Positions 27,384-35,573 of a stretch of 64,000 bases of DNA are shown here, one piece after another. This DNA comes from an uncultured Caulobacterales bacterium. Lineage in GTDB: Bacteria > Pseudomonadota > Alphaproteobacteria > Caulobacterales > Caulobacteraceae. How positions within the stretch are numbered: the stretch's first letter is position 1; the number at the start of each line of letters is the position of its first letter. The stretch lies in the NCBI GenBank assembly GCA_903840435.1, contig CAIMFV010000010.1, positions 124,001 through 188,000 of the forward strand, in the 5' to 3' direction. A model generated the notes under the pieces. The model saw only the letters and a program-made list of their open reading frames with translations, had not been told where the DNA came from and searched no databases. The position numbers were made by a program, and so were the translations under genes.

Positions 27384-27483
27384 GGCATTTTCCGACGAAG
27401 TGGAGGCCGGTTCGTCGCAGAAAATGCCCCCTTTATATAGGGTTGTGAGCAAATTCCGATCCAATAAGATCGGATTTTGCTCT
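27383..27483. repeat. 101 bp palindromic dispersed repeat, copy B
   Basis: This is the second copy of the element at 13826-13926, in the same orientation and of exactly the same length. It begins at the last base of the permease-peptidase stop codon and carries hairpins GCATTTTCCGACGAA against TTCGTCGCAGAAAATGC and TCCGATC-CAATAA-GATCGGA, which could also terminate transcription. Confidence 0.85.
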
Positions 27484-27603
27484 AGGCACCGGGGCATAGC
27501 CCCCAAACCCCCGGTATTTTGCCTCCCGAATCAGTTTGGGTGAGCGGTGCTGCACGCGCCGTGTCCGGACTGTGTAAAGGGGCGCGACTCAAGCCTTGCC
27601 TTA

Positions 27604-27651
27604 GTGTTAAATAACACGGTTAACAACCGCCTTTCGAAAGGTTTTGTTAAC
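27604..27651. promoter_or_regulatory. Adjacent palindromes upstream of nrdA
   Basis: GTGTTA-AA-TAACAC spans 27604-27617. Immediately after it, GTTAACAA (27619-27626) and TTGTTAAC (27644-27651) flank a central CCTTTC/GAAAGG dyad. Both are AT-rich dyads in GC-rich DNA, typical of operators. The spacing of TTAA words (9 bases) does not match the CtrA consensus (7). Confidence 0.45.
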
Positions 27652-27704
27652 GAAAAAGTCGCGATCAAGGCGTTTCAGACCGTTGACGAAACCGGGGGGT
27701 TTGA

Positions 27705-27751
27705 GCACCATATATCGGGCTTGGGGACGACCCGCCTACTAGATGTATGAT
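27705..27751 (+). promoter_or_regulatory. Possible tandem NrdR boxes
   Basis: GCACCATATATCGGGC (27705-27720) and CTACTAGATGTATGAT (27736-27751) resemble degenerate NrdR boxes (consensus near ACACTATATATAGTGT). Their centres lie 31 bases apart, three helical turns, as is normal for paired NrdR sites before ribonucleotide reductase genes. The second is a weak match. Confidence 0.4.
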
Positions 27752-27815
27752 TTGAAGCGGCAAGAGGCCGCTTTTGGGCGGTTTGTCGATTCGATTGGAT
27801 TTGGGGTTTTTGCGA

Positions 27816-29684
27816 ATGTCTGCAACTGAAGCTTTGAAGGTTTCCGACACCCCCAAGGCGCGCAAGGGTAAACCCGCTATGCGTGCCGAGCGACCCCAGC
27901 TGACGCTGGTAAAATCGGTGCAGATCGACCGGTCGCGCGATGCCCGTTTGACCGATTTCGGCAAGACCACCTTGGAGGACCGCTACCTCCTGCCCGGCGA
28001 GAGCTATCAAGACATGTTCGCCCGCGTGGCGACGGCCTTTGCCGATGACGCCGATCACGCCCAGCGCATCTATGACTATATTTCCAATCTGTGGTTCATG
28101 CCTGCCACGCCGGTTTTGTCGAATGGCGGCGCGGATCGCGGACTGCCGATTTCGTGCTTCCTCAATTCGGTCCCAGATAGCCTAGATGGCATTGTCGGCA
28201 CCTGGAACGAGAATGTCTTTCTGGCGGCAAACGGTGGCGGTATCGGCACCTATTGGGGCGGCGTTCGCTCGATTGGCGAAAAGGTCAAAGGGGCTGGCCA
28301 AACCTCTGGCATCATCCCCTTTATTCGGGTCATGGACAGCCTGACCCTCGCCATTAGCCAAGGCTCGTTGCGGCGCGGCTCAGCGGCGGTCTATCTCGAT
28401 GTCCACCACCCCGAGATCGAAGAATTTCTCGAGATTCGGAAGCCGTCTGGCGATTTCAACCGCAAGTCGCTCAACCTGCACCACGGCATCTCCATCACCG
28501 ACGAATTCATGGAGGCGGTCCGCGACGGTGAAAAATTCGCCATGCGGTCGCCAAAGACCGGCGAGCCTGTCCGCTATGTCGATGCCAGGTCGCTGTGGCA
28601 GAAGATTTTGGAAATCCGCCTGCAAACCGGCGAGCCCTATCTGATCTTCTCCGACACGGTGAACCGGGCCCTGCCGACCCACCAGAAGGACCTAGGCCTT
28701 AAGGTTCGCCAGTCCAATCTCTGCTCCGAGATCATGCTGCCAACCGGCGTCGACCATCTGGGCCGCGACCGCACGGCGGTGTGTTGCCTGTCCTCGGTCA
28801 ATGCCGAGACCTTCCTCGAATGGCGCGATCACCCCACCTTTGTCGAAGACGTCTGCCGTTTCCTCGACAATGTGTTGCAGGACTTTATCGACCGGGCGCC
28901 GGAAGAGATGGACCCGGCCATCTATGCGGCCATGCGCGAGCGGTCGGTCGGGCTTGGCCTGATGGGTTTCCACTCCTTCCTCCAAGGCCAAAACACCCCG
29001 TTTGAGAGCGCGCTGGCCAAGTCGTGGAACCGCCGCATTTTCAAACATCTGCGTCGCGAGGCCGACAAGGCGAGCCGCCTCCTGGCTGAAGAGCGTGGCC
29101 CTTGCCCAGACGCGGCCGAGCGCGGCGTGATGGAGCGCTTCAGCCATAAGCTGGCCATTGCCCCCACCGCTTCCATCTCGATCATTTGCGGTGGCACGAG
29201 CGCGGGCATTGAGCCGATCCCGGCCAATATCTATACCCACAAGACCCTGTCCGGCTCCTTCGCCGTCAAGAACGCCTATCTGGAGACGGTACTTGAGGCC
29301 AAGGGCAAGAATACCGACGCGGTGTGGAACGCCATCCTCGAAAATGAGGGTTCGGTGCAAGGGCTCGACTTCTTGACTCAGGACGAGAAGGACATCTTCA
29401 AAACCGCCTTCGAAATCGATCAGCGCTGGATCATTGATTTGGCCGCCGACCGCACGCCAGACATTTGTCAGTCGCAATCCCTCAATCTGTTCCTGGCGGG
29501 GGATGTGGACAAGTGGGACCTGCACATGCTGCACTGGACGGCGTGGGAGCGCGGCGTCAAGTCGCTCTATTATTTGCGCTCCAAGTCGGTTCAACGCGCC
29601 GCCTTTGCTGGCTCCGACACCGCCCAGGTGGCGGCCATCCATGGCGCACGCACCGACTATGAAGAATGTCTCGCCTGTCAGTAG
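27816..29684 (+). CDS. nrdA: Ribonucleoside-diphosphate reductase alpha subunit (class I)
   Basis: This subunit reduces ribonucleotides to deoxyribonucleotides for DNA synthesis. The 622-residue protein (ATG at 27816, MSATEALKVSDTPKARKG) has redox Cys114 in PISCFLNS, the catalytic NLCSE with Cys303, Cys323/324 in AVCCLSS, and a C-terminal Cys pair in YEECLACQ that relays reducing power. No N-terminal ATP-cone is present, so the usual dATP activity switch is absent from this subunit. nrdB lies 147 bases downstream in the same direction. The upstream region holds likely NrdR boxes. Confidence 0.95.
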   Translation: MSATEALKVSDTPKARKGKPAMRAERPQLTLVKSVQIDRSRDARLTDFGKTTLEDRYLLPGESYQDMFARVATAFADDADHAQRIYDYISNLWFMPATPVLSNGGADRGLPISCFLNSVPDSLDGIVGTWNENVFLAANGGGIGTYWGGVRSIGEKVKGAGQTSGIIPFIRVMDSLTLAISQGSLRRGSAAVYLDVHHPEIEEFLEIRKPSGDFNRKSLNLHHGISITDEFMEAVRDGEKFAMRSPKTGEPVRYVDARSLWQKILEIRLQTGEPYLIFSDTVNRALPTHQKDLGLKVRQSNLCSEIMLPTGVDHLGRDRTAVCCLSSVNAETFLEWRDHPTFVEDVCRFLDNVLQDFIDRAPEEMDPAIYAAMRERSVGLGLMGFHSFLQGQNTPFESALAKSWNRRIFKHLRREADKASRLLAEERGPCPDAAERGVMERFSHKLAIAPTASISIICGGTSAGIEPIPANIYTHKTLSGSFAVKNAYLETVLEAKGKNTDAVWNAILENEGSVQGLDFLTQDEKDIFKTAFEIDQRWIIDLAADRTPDICQSQSLNLFLAGDVDKWDLHMLHWTAWERGVKSLYYLRSKSVQRAAFAGSDTAQVAAIHGARTDYEECLACQ

Positions 29685-29831
29685 GGAGGCGGAAACTATC
29701 CCCAGACCTCCTATATGTTGTGGGCTGATGAAAAGAACCCACTAGACTTAGAGGCTGGATCGTCCATCCTCAGGTCAGATTGTCGACCTTTAGCGTTGTC
29801 ACTTCAGCGCCGCACGCACCAGGGCAAGCCC

Positions 29832-30884
29832 ATGACCGTCAAGAGCCTCATCCAACCGAATAAGCCTGGACTTCTGACGCCGTCATTCGCGTACAAACCG
29901 TTCCGCTATCCTTGGGCCTATGATTTTTGGAAAAAGCAGCAACAGGTCCACTGGATCCCGGAAGAGGTTCCCTTGGGCGAAGACTGCAAGGATTGGGCAA
30001 GCAAGCTGACGGACGGCGAGCGCAATCTCTTGACGCAGATTTTCCGCTTCTTCACCCAGTCCGATGTCGAGGTGAACGACAACTATATGGAGCGCTATAG
30101 CCGCGTCTTCAAACCGACTGAAGTGAAGATGATGCTGTCGGCCTTCTCCAATATGGAGACCATTCACATTGCCGCCTATGCGCTCCTGTTGGAGACCATC
30201 GGCATGCCAGAAACCGAGTTCACCGCCTTCCTCGACTATGAGGCCATGCGCTCGAAGCACGACTATATGCAGACCTTTGGCGTCGAGAACGAAGCTGACA
30301 TCTTACGCACCCTGGCCATGTTCGGCGCCTTCACCGAAGGCCTGCAACTGTTCGCCTCCTTCGCCATGCTGCTCAACTTCCCACGCTTCAATAAGATGAA
30401 GGGCATGGGCCAGATCGTCAGCTGGAGCGTTCGCGACGAAAGCCTGCACTGTGAAGGGATGATCAAACTCTATCACGCCTTTGCCAAGGAAACCGGCGCC
30501 CTGTCCAAGTCGGTGGCTGAGGACATTGTCGAAAACTGCCGCACGGTGGTCGGCCTTGAGGACTGCTTTATCGATCTCGCCTTCGAGGCGGGAGAAGTGC
30601 AGGGCATGACGCCGGAAGACATCAAGGCCTATATTCGCTTCATCGCCAATTGGCGCCTGCGCCAGCTTGACCTGCCCGAGCTCTTCTCAGGCGTGAAGGA
30701 AAACCCCTTGCCGTGGTTGCAGTCCATGGTGTCTGGCGTTGAGCACGCCAACTTCTTTGAAGCCCGCGCCACCGAATATTCAAAGGCGGCGACCCGCGGT
30801 CAATGGCAAGGCGACGATGGCGTCTGGGCCAATTTTGACAGCCTGATGCAGCGCCGGGAAACCTCGCCAGAATTGGTCGAGTAG
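29832..30884 (+). CDS. nrdB: Ribonucleoside-diphosphate reductase beta subunit (class I)
   Basis: This subunit houses the diiron/tyrosyl radical cofactor. The 350-residue protein starts at ATG 29832 (MTVKSLIQPNKPGLLTPSFA). Metal ligands are visible in FTQSDVEVNDNY, METIH, FTEGLQ and RDESLHCEGM, and the radical tyrosine is in HIAAYALLLETIG. An in-frame upstream extension to 29715 lacks similarity. No ATP-cone is fused here either, so the NrdAB pair lacks a recognisable activity switch. Confidence 0.95.
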   Translation: MTVKSLIQPNKPGLLTPSFAYKPFRYPWAYDFWKKQQQVHWIPEEVPLGEDCKDWASKLTDGERNLLTQIFRFFTQSDVEVNDNYMERYSRVFKPTEVKMMLSAFSNMETIHIAAYALLLETIGMPETEFTAFLDYEAMRSKHDYMQTFGVENEADILRTLAMFGAFTEGLQLFASFAMLLNFPRFNKMKGMGQIVSWSVRDESLHCEGMIKLYHAFAKETGALSKSVAEDIVENCRTVVGLEDCFIDLAFEAGEVQGMTPEDIKAYIRFIANWRLRQLDLPELFSGVKENPLPWLQSMVSGVEHANFFEARATEYSKAATRGQWQGDDGVWANFDSLMQRRETSPELVE

Positions 30885-30893
30885 GCCCCCTTT

Positions 30894-30919
30894 AGGCTAG
30901 GCTTTGCCGAGCCTAGCCT
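30894..30919. terminator. Hairpin between convergent nrdB and rcdA
   Basis: A perfect 10-base stem, AGGCTAGGCT / AGCCTAGCCT, encloses a six-base loop (TTGCCG). It overlaps the rcdA stop codon (30913-30915). T-runs on either side are weak, so termination is likely but not certain. Confidence 0.5.
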
Positions 30920-31440
30920 TCGCCACCGTGAAACGCCGTGCGCAGCCGCTCAAATTGCGACAGCACCGGATGGGCGGTCAAATCGGCATTGGCGCTTTCA
31001 TAGACCTTTTCATCCAACCGGCGGATGCGTTCAAAAAGCCGCTCCGAGCGTTCGGCAAGCTCGGTCAAGCCTTGCGGCAGACCCAGTTCATCAAGTCCAG
31101 CAGGCGGCGTGGTTGGGGGGGCCTTGCTCGCCACCCGATAGCGCGGATCACAGGCTTCCGACGGCGTCATGTCGCCCTCGCGCACGGCGCGTTGGACCAA
31201 AAGCCAAGATGCCACCTGCATCAGCCGCGTGGTCAGGCGCATGCTCTCGCCTGCATATGCCAGAGCCGCATTGCGGCTCAAAAGCTTGGATTGTTGCCGA
31301 CCGGGCCCGTCCAGATAGGTGGCGGCGGCCTCAACCAATTCCATACCTTCGCGAAAGGTCCGGTCAAAAAGCTCGGACGCAGTAAAATCACGCACCCGCT
31401 CGGAACGGTCGGGTTGGGCGGCCGGGAGATCATGCGACAC
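30913..31440 (-). CDS. rcdA: DUF1465 family protein, RcdA-like (regulator of CtrA degradation)
   Basis: RcdA is an adaptor that helps ClpXP degrade the master regulator CtrA in Caulobacter. The 175-residue protein starts at GTG 31440 with AAGGA upstream. It contains the family's SELFDRTFREGMELVEAAA, TYLDGPGRQQSKLLSRNAAL and AYAGESMRLTTRLMQVASWL blocks, forming the three-helix bundle. DUF1465 is also found outside Caulobacter, so the CtrA role is by homology. gcrA lies 3.5 kb away, which supports a Caulobacter-type cell-cycle circuit. Confidence 0.85.
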   Translation of the reverse strand: MSHDLPAAQPDRSERVRDFTASELFDRTFREGMELVEAAATYLDGPGRQQSKLLSRNAALAYAGESMRLTTRLMQVASWLLVQRAVREGDMTPSEACDPRYRVASKAPPTTPPAGLDELGLPQGLTELAERSERLFERIRRLDEKVYESANADLTAHPVLSQFERLRTAFHGGEG

Positions 31441-31560
31441 GGTGTTGTCCTTCTCGATGGATAGGCCGTGGTCGGATCCGCTCTCCTTCGGCTCCGGACT
31501 GGACGGTGACTAGAGTTCTTTGCGGTGATTGCAACTGTCGTGCCACTTTTCCGCCTGCGC

Positions 31561-31773
31561 CTAATCCGAATCGGGACGAAAGGCGAAAAGGGCCTCGGCC
31601 GCCGCCCGACTGGCTGACTTTTTGGCCGCCGCCGCCTTGCACCTCGCGATTTCGCCCGACAATACCTCGATCCGTTCGGCCAAATCCTCAAGCGAAAAAA
31701 GGTCGAGATCCTCACGCACAGCCTCGAGCAGCAGTTTCCCGCGACCCAAACGCACGCCAGCGGGTTCGTCCAT
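31561..31773 (-). CDS. DUF1192 family small protein
   Basis: The 70-residue protein begins MDEPAGVRLGRGKLLLEAVR at ATG 31773, with the strong ribosome site AGGAGG a few bases upstream. It contains the DUF1192 pattern DLDLFSLEDLAERIEVLSGE, a single amphipathic helix likely to form a coiled coil. It lies 120 bases upstream of rcdA on the same strand and is divergent from the quinone oxidoreductase gene. Function unknown. The longer reading frame that continues upstream is not the gene. Confidence 0.82.
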   Translation of the reverse strand: MDEPAGVRLGRGKLLLEAVREDLDLFSLEDLAERIEVLSGEIARCKAAAAKKSASRAAAEALFAFRPDSD

Positions 31774-31930
31774 TGCTCTCCTCCTTTGCATGGCCGTGTC
31801 GCGCATCGACTTGCCAAACCGACTGAGACGCGCGAAGCGACATATGACGTCAATCCGCGTTTCGCGTCTAGCCAGCCGCCTTAGAGCAGCGGTCGCAAAG
31901 GCGCGAGGTCGCGTTTCACCGCAGGTCCAC

Positions 31931-32938
31931 ATGTCGCAGTCAAAGTTTTCGTCCCTTCCGACCCAGATGCGGGCTATCGCCGTGACCGACGGCAAGGGGC
32001 CAGCCTCCGCGCTGCATCTGGTCGATTCCCTAACCCCAAGCCCCGGACCCGGCGAGGTGGTGGTCAAGGTCGCGGCAGCGGGGGTCAACCGGCCAGATAT
32101 TCTCCAGCGGCTTGGCTTCTATCCGCCGCCACCGGGCGCGCCCGAAACCCTAGGCCTTGAGATTGCGGGTGAGATTGCCGCTTTGGGGGAAGGCGTGACC
32201 GGTTGGCGCCTGGGCGACCGGGTGGCAGCGCTTTTGGGCGGCGGCGGCTATGCCGAATATGCGCGGGTCGATGCACGCCATCTCCTGCCGATCCCTGAGG
32301 GATTAGGCTTTGTCGCAGCCGCGGCCTTGCCTGAGACGCTTTTCACGGTTTTTGCCAATGTCTTCGAACTGGGGCGGCTCACCGCGGGCGAGACCTTGTT
32401 GGTGCACGGCGCGACCAGCGGCATTGGCGTGGCGGCAATCCAGATGGCTAAGGCCGCGGGTGCACGGGTCATCGCCACGGCGCGAGGGCCCGAAAAGGCT
32501 GAGCAGGCAAAAGCCATGGGTGCTGATATCGCCATCGATTCCCGCGCCGGAGACTTTGCACCGCAAGTCATCGCGGCCGGGGGCTGCGACGTCATTTTGG
32601 ACATGGTCGGCGGCGAGATGGCCAGCCGGGGTCTGCAAACCCTAAACCCCTGTGGCAGGTTGGTCTTCATCGCCTTCCAAGGCGGCGCCACCGCTGAATT
32701 TGACATTTCGCGCATTATGCGGCTCGGCCTGACCATTTCCGGCTCGACACTTCGGCCGCGCTCTGCCGATGAGAAGGCGCGGTTGACGCGCGCGATCGCG
32801 GCGCAAATCTGGCCCTGGGTGGCTGAAGGTCGCGTTCGGGCCATTATTGAGCGGACCTTCCCCTTGGCGGAAGCGGGCCTTGCCCATGCGGCGCTGGAAG
32901 CGGGCGCCCATCTTGGTAAGATCGTTTTGGAGGTCTGA
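31931..32938 (+). CDS. NAD(P)H quinone oxidoreductase, PIG3/zeta-crystallin family
   Basis: This medium-chain oxidoreductase, 335 residues, lacks the catalytic zinc ligands of alcohol dehydrogenases. Start chosen at ATG 31931 (MSQSKFSSLPTQMRAIAVTD); a second ATG (MRAIAV) is possible. Motifs are VKVAAAGVNRPDILQRLGFY, ETLGLEIAGEIAALGEGV, and the NADPH-binding LLVHGATSGIGVAAIQMAKA. It is immediately followed by murI after four bases, so the two are co-transcribed. Confidence 0.9.
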   Translation: MSQSKFSSLPTQMRAIAVTDGKGPASALHLVDSLTPSPGPGEVVVKVAAAGVNRPDILQRLGFYPPPPGAPETLGLEIAGEIAALGEGVTGWRLGDRVAALLGGGGYAEYARVDARHLLPIPEGLGFVAAAALPETLFTVFANVFELGRLTAGETLLVHGATSGIGVAAIQMAKAAGARVIATARGPEKAEQAKAMGADIAIDSRAGDFAPQVIAAGGCDVILDMVGGEMASRGLQTLNPCGRLVFIAFQGGATAEFDISRIMRLGLTISGSTLRPRSADEKARLTRAIAAQIWPWVAEGRVRAIIERTFPLAEAGLAHAALEAGAHLGKIVLEV

Positions 32939-32942
32939 GCCC

Positions 32943-33824
32943 GTGGCCATCGGTGTTTTTGATTCCGGCGTCGGCGGCCTCAGCGTCCATCGCGCCCTGA
33001 CCGAGGCTTTGCCACAAGCCGACTTTCTCTTTCTCGCCGATCAGGCCCATGTGCCCTATGGCGGCAGGCCTGGGGAGGAGATTGTCGCGCTCACGCGCAA
33101 TGGCTGCGAGATCCTGTTTCAAAACGGCGCCGACCTGGTCATCTTGGCCTGCAATACGGCCTCGGCCATAGCGCTCCGACGGCTGCAGCAGACCTGGATC
33201 CCCGATGTGCGCCGCCGCCTGGGTCGCCCGGTTAATGTGCTCGGCATTATTGTGCCCACCATCGAGGCGGCAACCGGCCTTCCCTGGGAGCATGAGGCCG
33301 AACGTCGCGGCGGGCGCATTGAAAAGCTTGACGTCATCGGCGTCTTTTCGACACCGGGCACGGCGGCGAGCCGGGTCTATGAGATTGAAATCGACAAGCG
33401 GCGCCAGGATGTGGCCGTCTTCTCTGAGCCCTGCCCCGATCTGGCCCGCTTGATCGAGGAAGCGGCCCCCCGGGCGCGTCTAGAGGCCGAGGTTAAGGGC
33501 CATGTGGCCGCCTTGAGCCGCAGAATCGGTCGCGCGCCCGACCGCGCGATTTTGGGCTGCACCCATTATGCCATTATCGACGATTTGTTCCAGGCGGCCC
33601 TGCCAAGGGCCACGCCGCTGATCCACCAGCCGAAGGCCGTCGCTGATAGTCTTAGCCTCTATCTAGCGCGCCACCCTGAACTGAACCCTGGCCATAGCGG
33701 GCGGCGCGACTTCTACACCACCGGCTCACCCGGCCCTGCCACACCGCTGCTGACGGCCTTTTGGGGCGGGCCCTTGGCCTTCGCCGCTTGTCCCGTCAAC
33801 TCTTCAGCCGCCAACCGCTTTTGA
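32943..33824 (+). CDS. murI: Glutamate racemase
   Basis: MurI makes D-glutamate for peptidoglycan. The 293-residue protein starts with GTG 32943 (GVFDSGVGGLSVHRAL). Both catalytic cysteines are visible, in ILACNTASAIAL and LGCTHYAII; ADQAHVPYGGRP is also conserved. Its 3' end overlaps the convergent permease gene by 29 bases. The last 40 residues are less conserved. Confidence 0.93.
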   Translation: MAIGVFDSGVGGLSVHRALTEALPQADFLFLADQAHVPYGGRPGEEIVALTRNGCEILFQNGADLVILACNTASAIALRRLQQTWIPDVRRRLGRPVNVLGIIVPTIEAATGLPWEHEAERRGGRIEKLDVIGVFSTPGTAASRVYEIEIDKRRQDVAVFSEPCPDLARLIEEAAPRARLEAEVKGHVAALSRRIGRAPDRAILGCTHYAIIDDLFQAALPRATPLIHQPKAVADSLSLYLARHPELNPGHSGRRDFYTTGSPGPATPLLTAFWGGPLAFAACPVNSSAANRF

Positions 33825-34659
33825 ACAACAGCCAAGATGTCACGCCAAGCCCGCTGGTCAGAAGGGTGACAAAGACCGCGCCGATGGCCAGATTTCCGTC
33901 AGCATGGCCTGTGAAGCCGAAGCGGAACCCATCAATCACGTAGAAGAACGGGTTGAAGCGGGCAATGTCGCGGAACGGCTCGGGCAGAGCGGTGATGCTG
34001 TAAAAGGTGCCGGACAGAAAGGTCAGCGGCCCGACAATAAAGGTCGTGATCGCCGCCAAATGATCGAACTTCTCTGCCCACAGACCTGTGACCACCCCGA
34101 CAAACCCCATCAGGAGGGACGAGGCCACAGCATAGAAGAGGATGGCTGGGACCGAGGCGATGCCAAAATGGGCAAAAGGCCAGACCGATGCAGCGGTGAC
34201 GAGGCCGACCACGACGCCGCGCGTCGCCGCACCGAGTGAGAATGCCGCCGCCTGTTCAAACGGTGACAGGGGCGGGGTGAGAAAGTCGGGCGCCGTCCCC
34301 ATGATCTTGGCCTGGATAAGGGACGAGGAGGAATTGGCGAAAGCGTTTTGCAAGATCGCCATCATGATCAGGCCCGGCGCGACAAAATTGGCAAATGGCA
34401 CGCCGTCTACCAAGGGCCGTGCCTTGCCCATCGCGACGACGAAAATCATCATATAGAGCAGGGTCTGCACCACCGGACCGGCGATGGTTTGCAAGCCGAC
34501 CTTCCAGAACCGCCGCACTTCCTTGCCATAAAGGGTGATCAGGCCCGTCCAATTAACGCCCGCATAGTGGCGCGGGCGGGGCGGCGAGGTGGCCAATTGG
34601 CGCGCCCGTAAATCCTGCAAGACAGGCGGCGTGGCCGGGGGGGAGAGCGTCTCAGTCAT
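33796..34659 (-). CDS. ABC-2 type transporter permease
   Basis: The 287-residue integral membrane protein (ATG at 34659, MTETLSPPATPPVLQDLRAR) has about six hydrophobic helices, including VVQTLLYMMIFVVAMG, FLSGTFYSITALPEPFRDIA and FVTLLTSGLGVTSWLLF, typical of YadH/NodJ-type permeases. No ATPase gene is adjacent, so its partner must be elsewhere. It is convergent with murI and divergent from gcrA. Confidence 0.85.
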   Translation of the reverse strand: MTETLSPPATPPVLQDLRARQLATSPPRPRHYAGVNWTGLITLYGKEVRRFWKVGLQTIAGPVVQTLLYMMIFVVAMGKARPLVDGVPFANFVAPGLIMMAILQNAFANSSSSLIQAKIMGTAPDFLTPPLSPFEQAAAFSLGAATRGVVVGLVTAASVWPFAHFGIASVPAILFYAVASSLLMGFVGVVTGLWAEKFDHLAAITTFIVGPLTFLSGTFYSITALPEPFRDIARFNPFFYVIDGFRFGFTGHADGNLAIGAVFVTLLTSGLGVTSWLLFKSGWRLKS

Positions 34660-34741
34660 AGGCCTCAAGTGCCCCTTTCGCGCCGGAACTGCAAGCCTTG
34701 CAGGCGCCATGTCCGCACCATTTGGCGAATCGCCGGAAAAA

Positions 34742-34862
34742 GAATCAAGATTTAGTTTCTGTGGATGACCATCGGGGCGCCTATTGTGTCTTTTTCAACT
34801 CGCGTTACGATATCTAGCGGTTTGGAGCAGTGAAATGTCTTCCAGACACTAAATGTTGAATC
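34742..34862 (+). promoter_or_regulatory. gcrA upstream region with two GANTC sites and a DnaA-like box
   Basis: GAATC (a CcrM methylation site, GANTC) occurs at 34742-34746 and 34858-34862. TGTGGATGA at 34760-34768 matches the DnaA box complement TGTGGATAA at 8 of 9 bases. In Caulobacter the gcrA promoter is linked to DnaA and CcrM control; the same use here is inference. Confidence 0.4.
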
Positions 34863-34900
34863 GTCGTGGGCGACAGACGAAACAAAAAGGGGTGTAACGC

Positions 34901-35434
34901 ATGGAGACGGTGGCAGGCTGGACCGAGGATCGGGTGGCGACGCTGAAAAAGCTCTGGTTGGATGGCCTGAGCGCCAGCCAGATCGCCCGGCAATTGGGCG
35001 GCGTGACGCGCAATGCCGTGATTGGCAAGGTGCACCGTTTGGGCCTTTCCGGCCGCGCGGCCCCGTCACAACCGGCTAGGCCCGTCTTTAAAACACCCCG
35101 TCCCGCCCGCCCCGTGGCAACCGCCCCCGCCGTCCCCATTCGCCGGATTGAGGCCGCCCCCAGCCCGTCCGGCCCCGTGGCGCCCACCCTGCCGACCACG
35201 CTTTACCGTCGTGAAGAGCCAGGCTCGGCGACCGTGCTAACGCTCGGCGCCCATATGTGCAAATGGCCGATTGGCGATCCGTCCAGCGATGAGTTTAGTT
35301 TCTGCGGACGCCGCACGGGCGAGGAGGGCCCCTATTGCATCGAGCACGCCCGCATCGCCTACCAACCGCAACAGAAAAAGGCCAAGCGCAACGATGGCGC
35401 TGAACTGGCCCGCTCGCTTCGCCGGTATATCTGA
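34901..35434 (+). CDS. gcrA: Cell-cycle regulator GcrA
   Basis: GcrA works with sigma-70 RNA polymerase at methylated GANTC sites to time S-phase genes. The 177-residue protein begins METVAGWTEDRVATLKKLWL and continues with the DNA-binding helix-turn-helix GLSASQIARQLGGVTRNAVI and GKVHRLGLSG, the GcrA hallmark. A Pro-rich linker leads to a C-terminal domain with LGAHMCKWPIGDPSSDEFSF and the cysteine block CGRRTGEEGPYCIEHARIAY, as in the RNAP-binding domain. A GGGGTG ribosome site lies upstream. Confidence 0.95.
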   Translation: METVAGWTEDRVATLKKLWLDGLSASQIARQLGGVTRNAVIGKVHRLGLSGRAAPSQPARPVFKTPRPARPVATAPAVPIRRIEAAPSPSGPVAPTLPTTLYRREEPGSATVLTLGAHMCKWPIGDPSSDEFSFCGRRTGEEGPYCIEHARIAYQPQQKKAKRNDGAELARSLRRYI

Positions 35435-35490
35435 CGCCCATCAGATCCCGCTCGGATCGTCCCACCCGATCCCAGCGGCCATCCGGCCCC

Positions 35491-35531
35491 AGGCCGGTCG
35501 CTCGCCAAAGTGCTGCGACCGGCCTTTTTTT
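35491..35531 (+). terminator. Rho-independent terminator of gcrA
   Basis: Perfect 11-base stem AGGCCGGTCGC / GCGACCGGCCT with a 13-base loop, followed by seven T residues, 57 bases after the gcrA stop. Confidence 0.92.
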
Positions 35532-35573
35532 GTGAGTAGCGTCCCCCAAATGCGCGCCTCCCCGGTCAAGCGC

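Larger units (their letters stand above)
27384..27815. other. 432-base intergenic region upstream of nrdA
   Basis: No gene is visible; a short frame at 27547-27750 has no ribosome site or family likeness. The region contains repeat copy B, two palindromes (27604-27617 and 27619-27651) and two NrdR-box-like sites (27705-27751), so it is probably mostly regulatory. Confidence 0.6.

Noticed and set aside
27607-27623. CtrA-binding site before nrdA
   Set aside because: The two TTAA words are separated by nine bases rather than the seven of the consensus.
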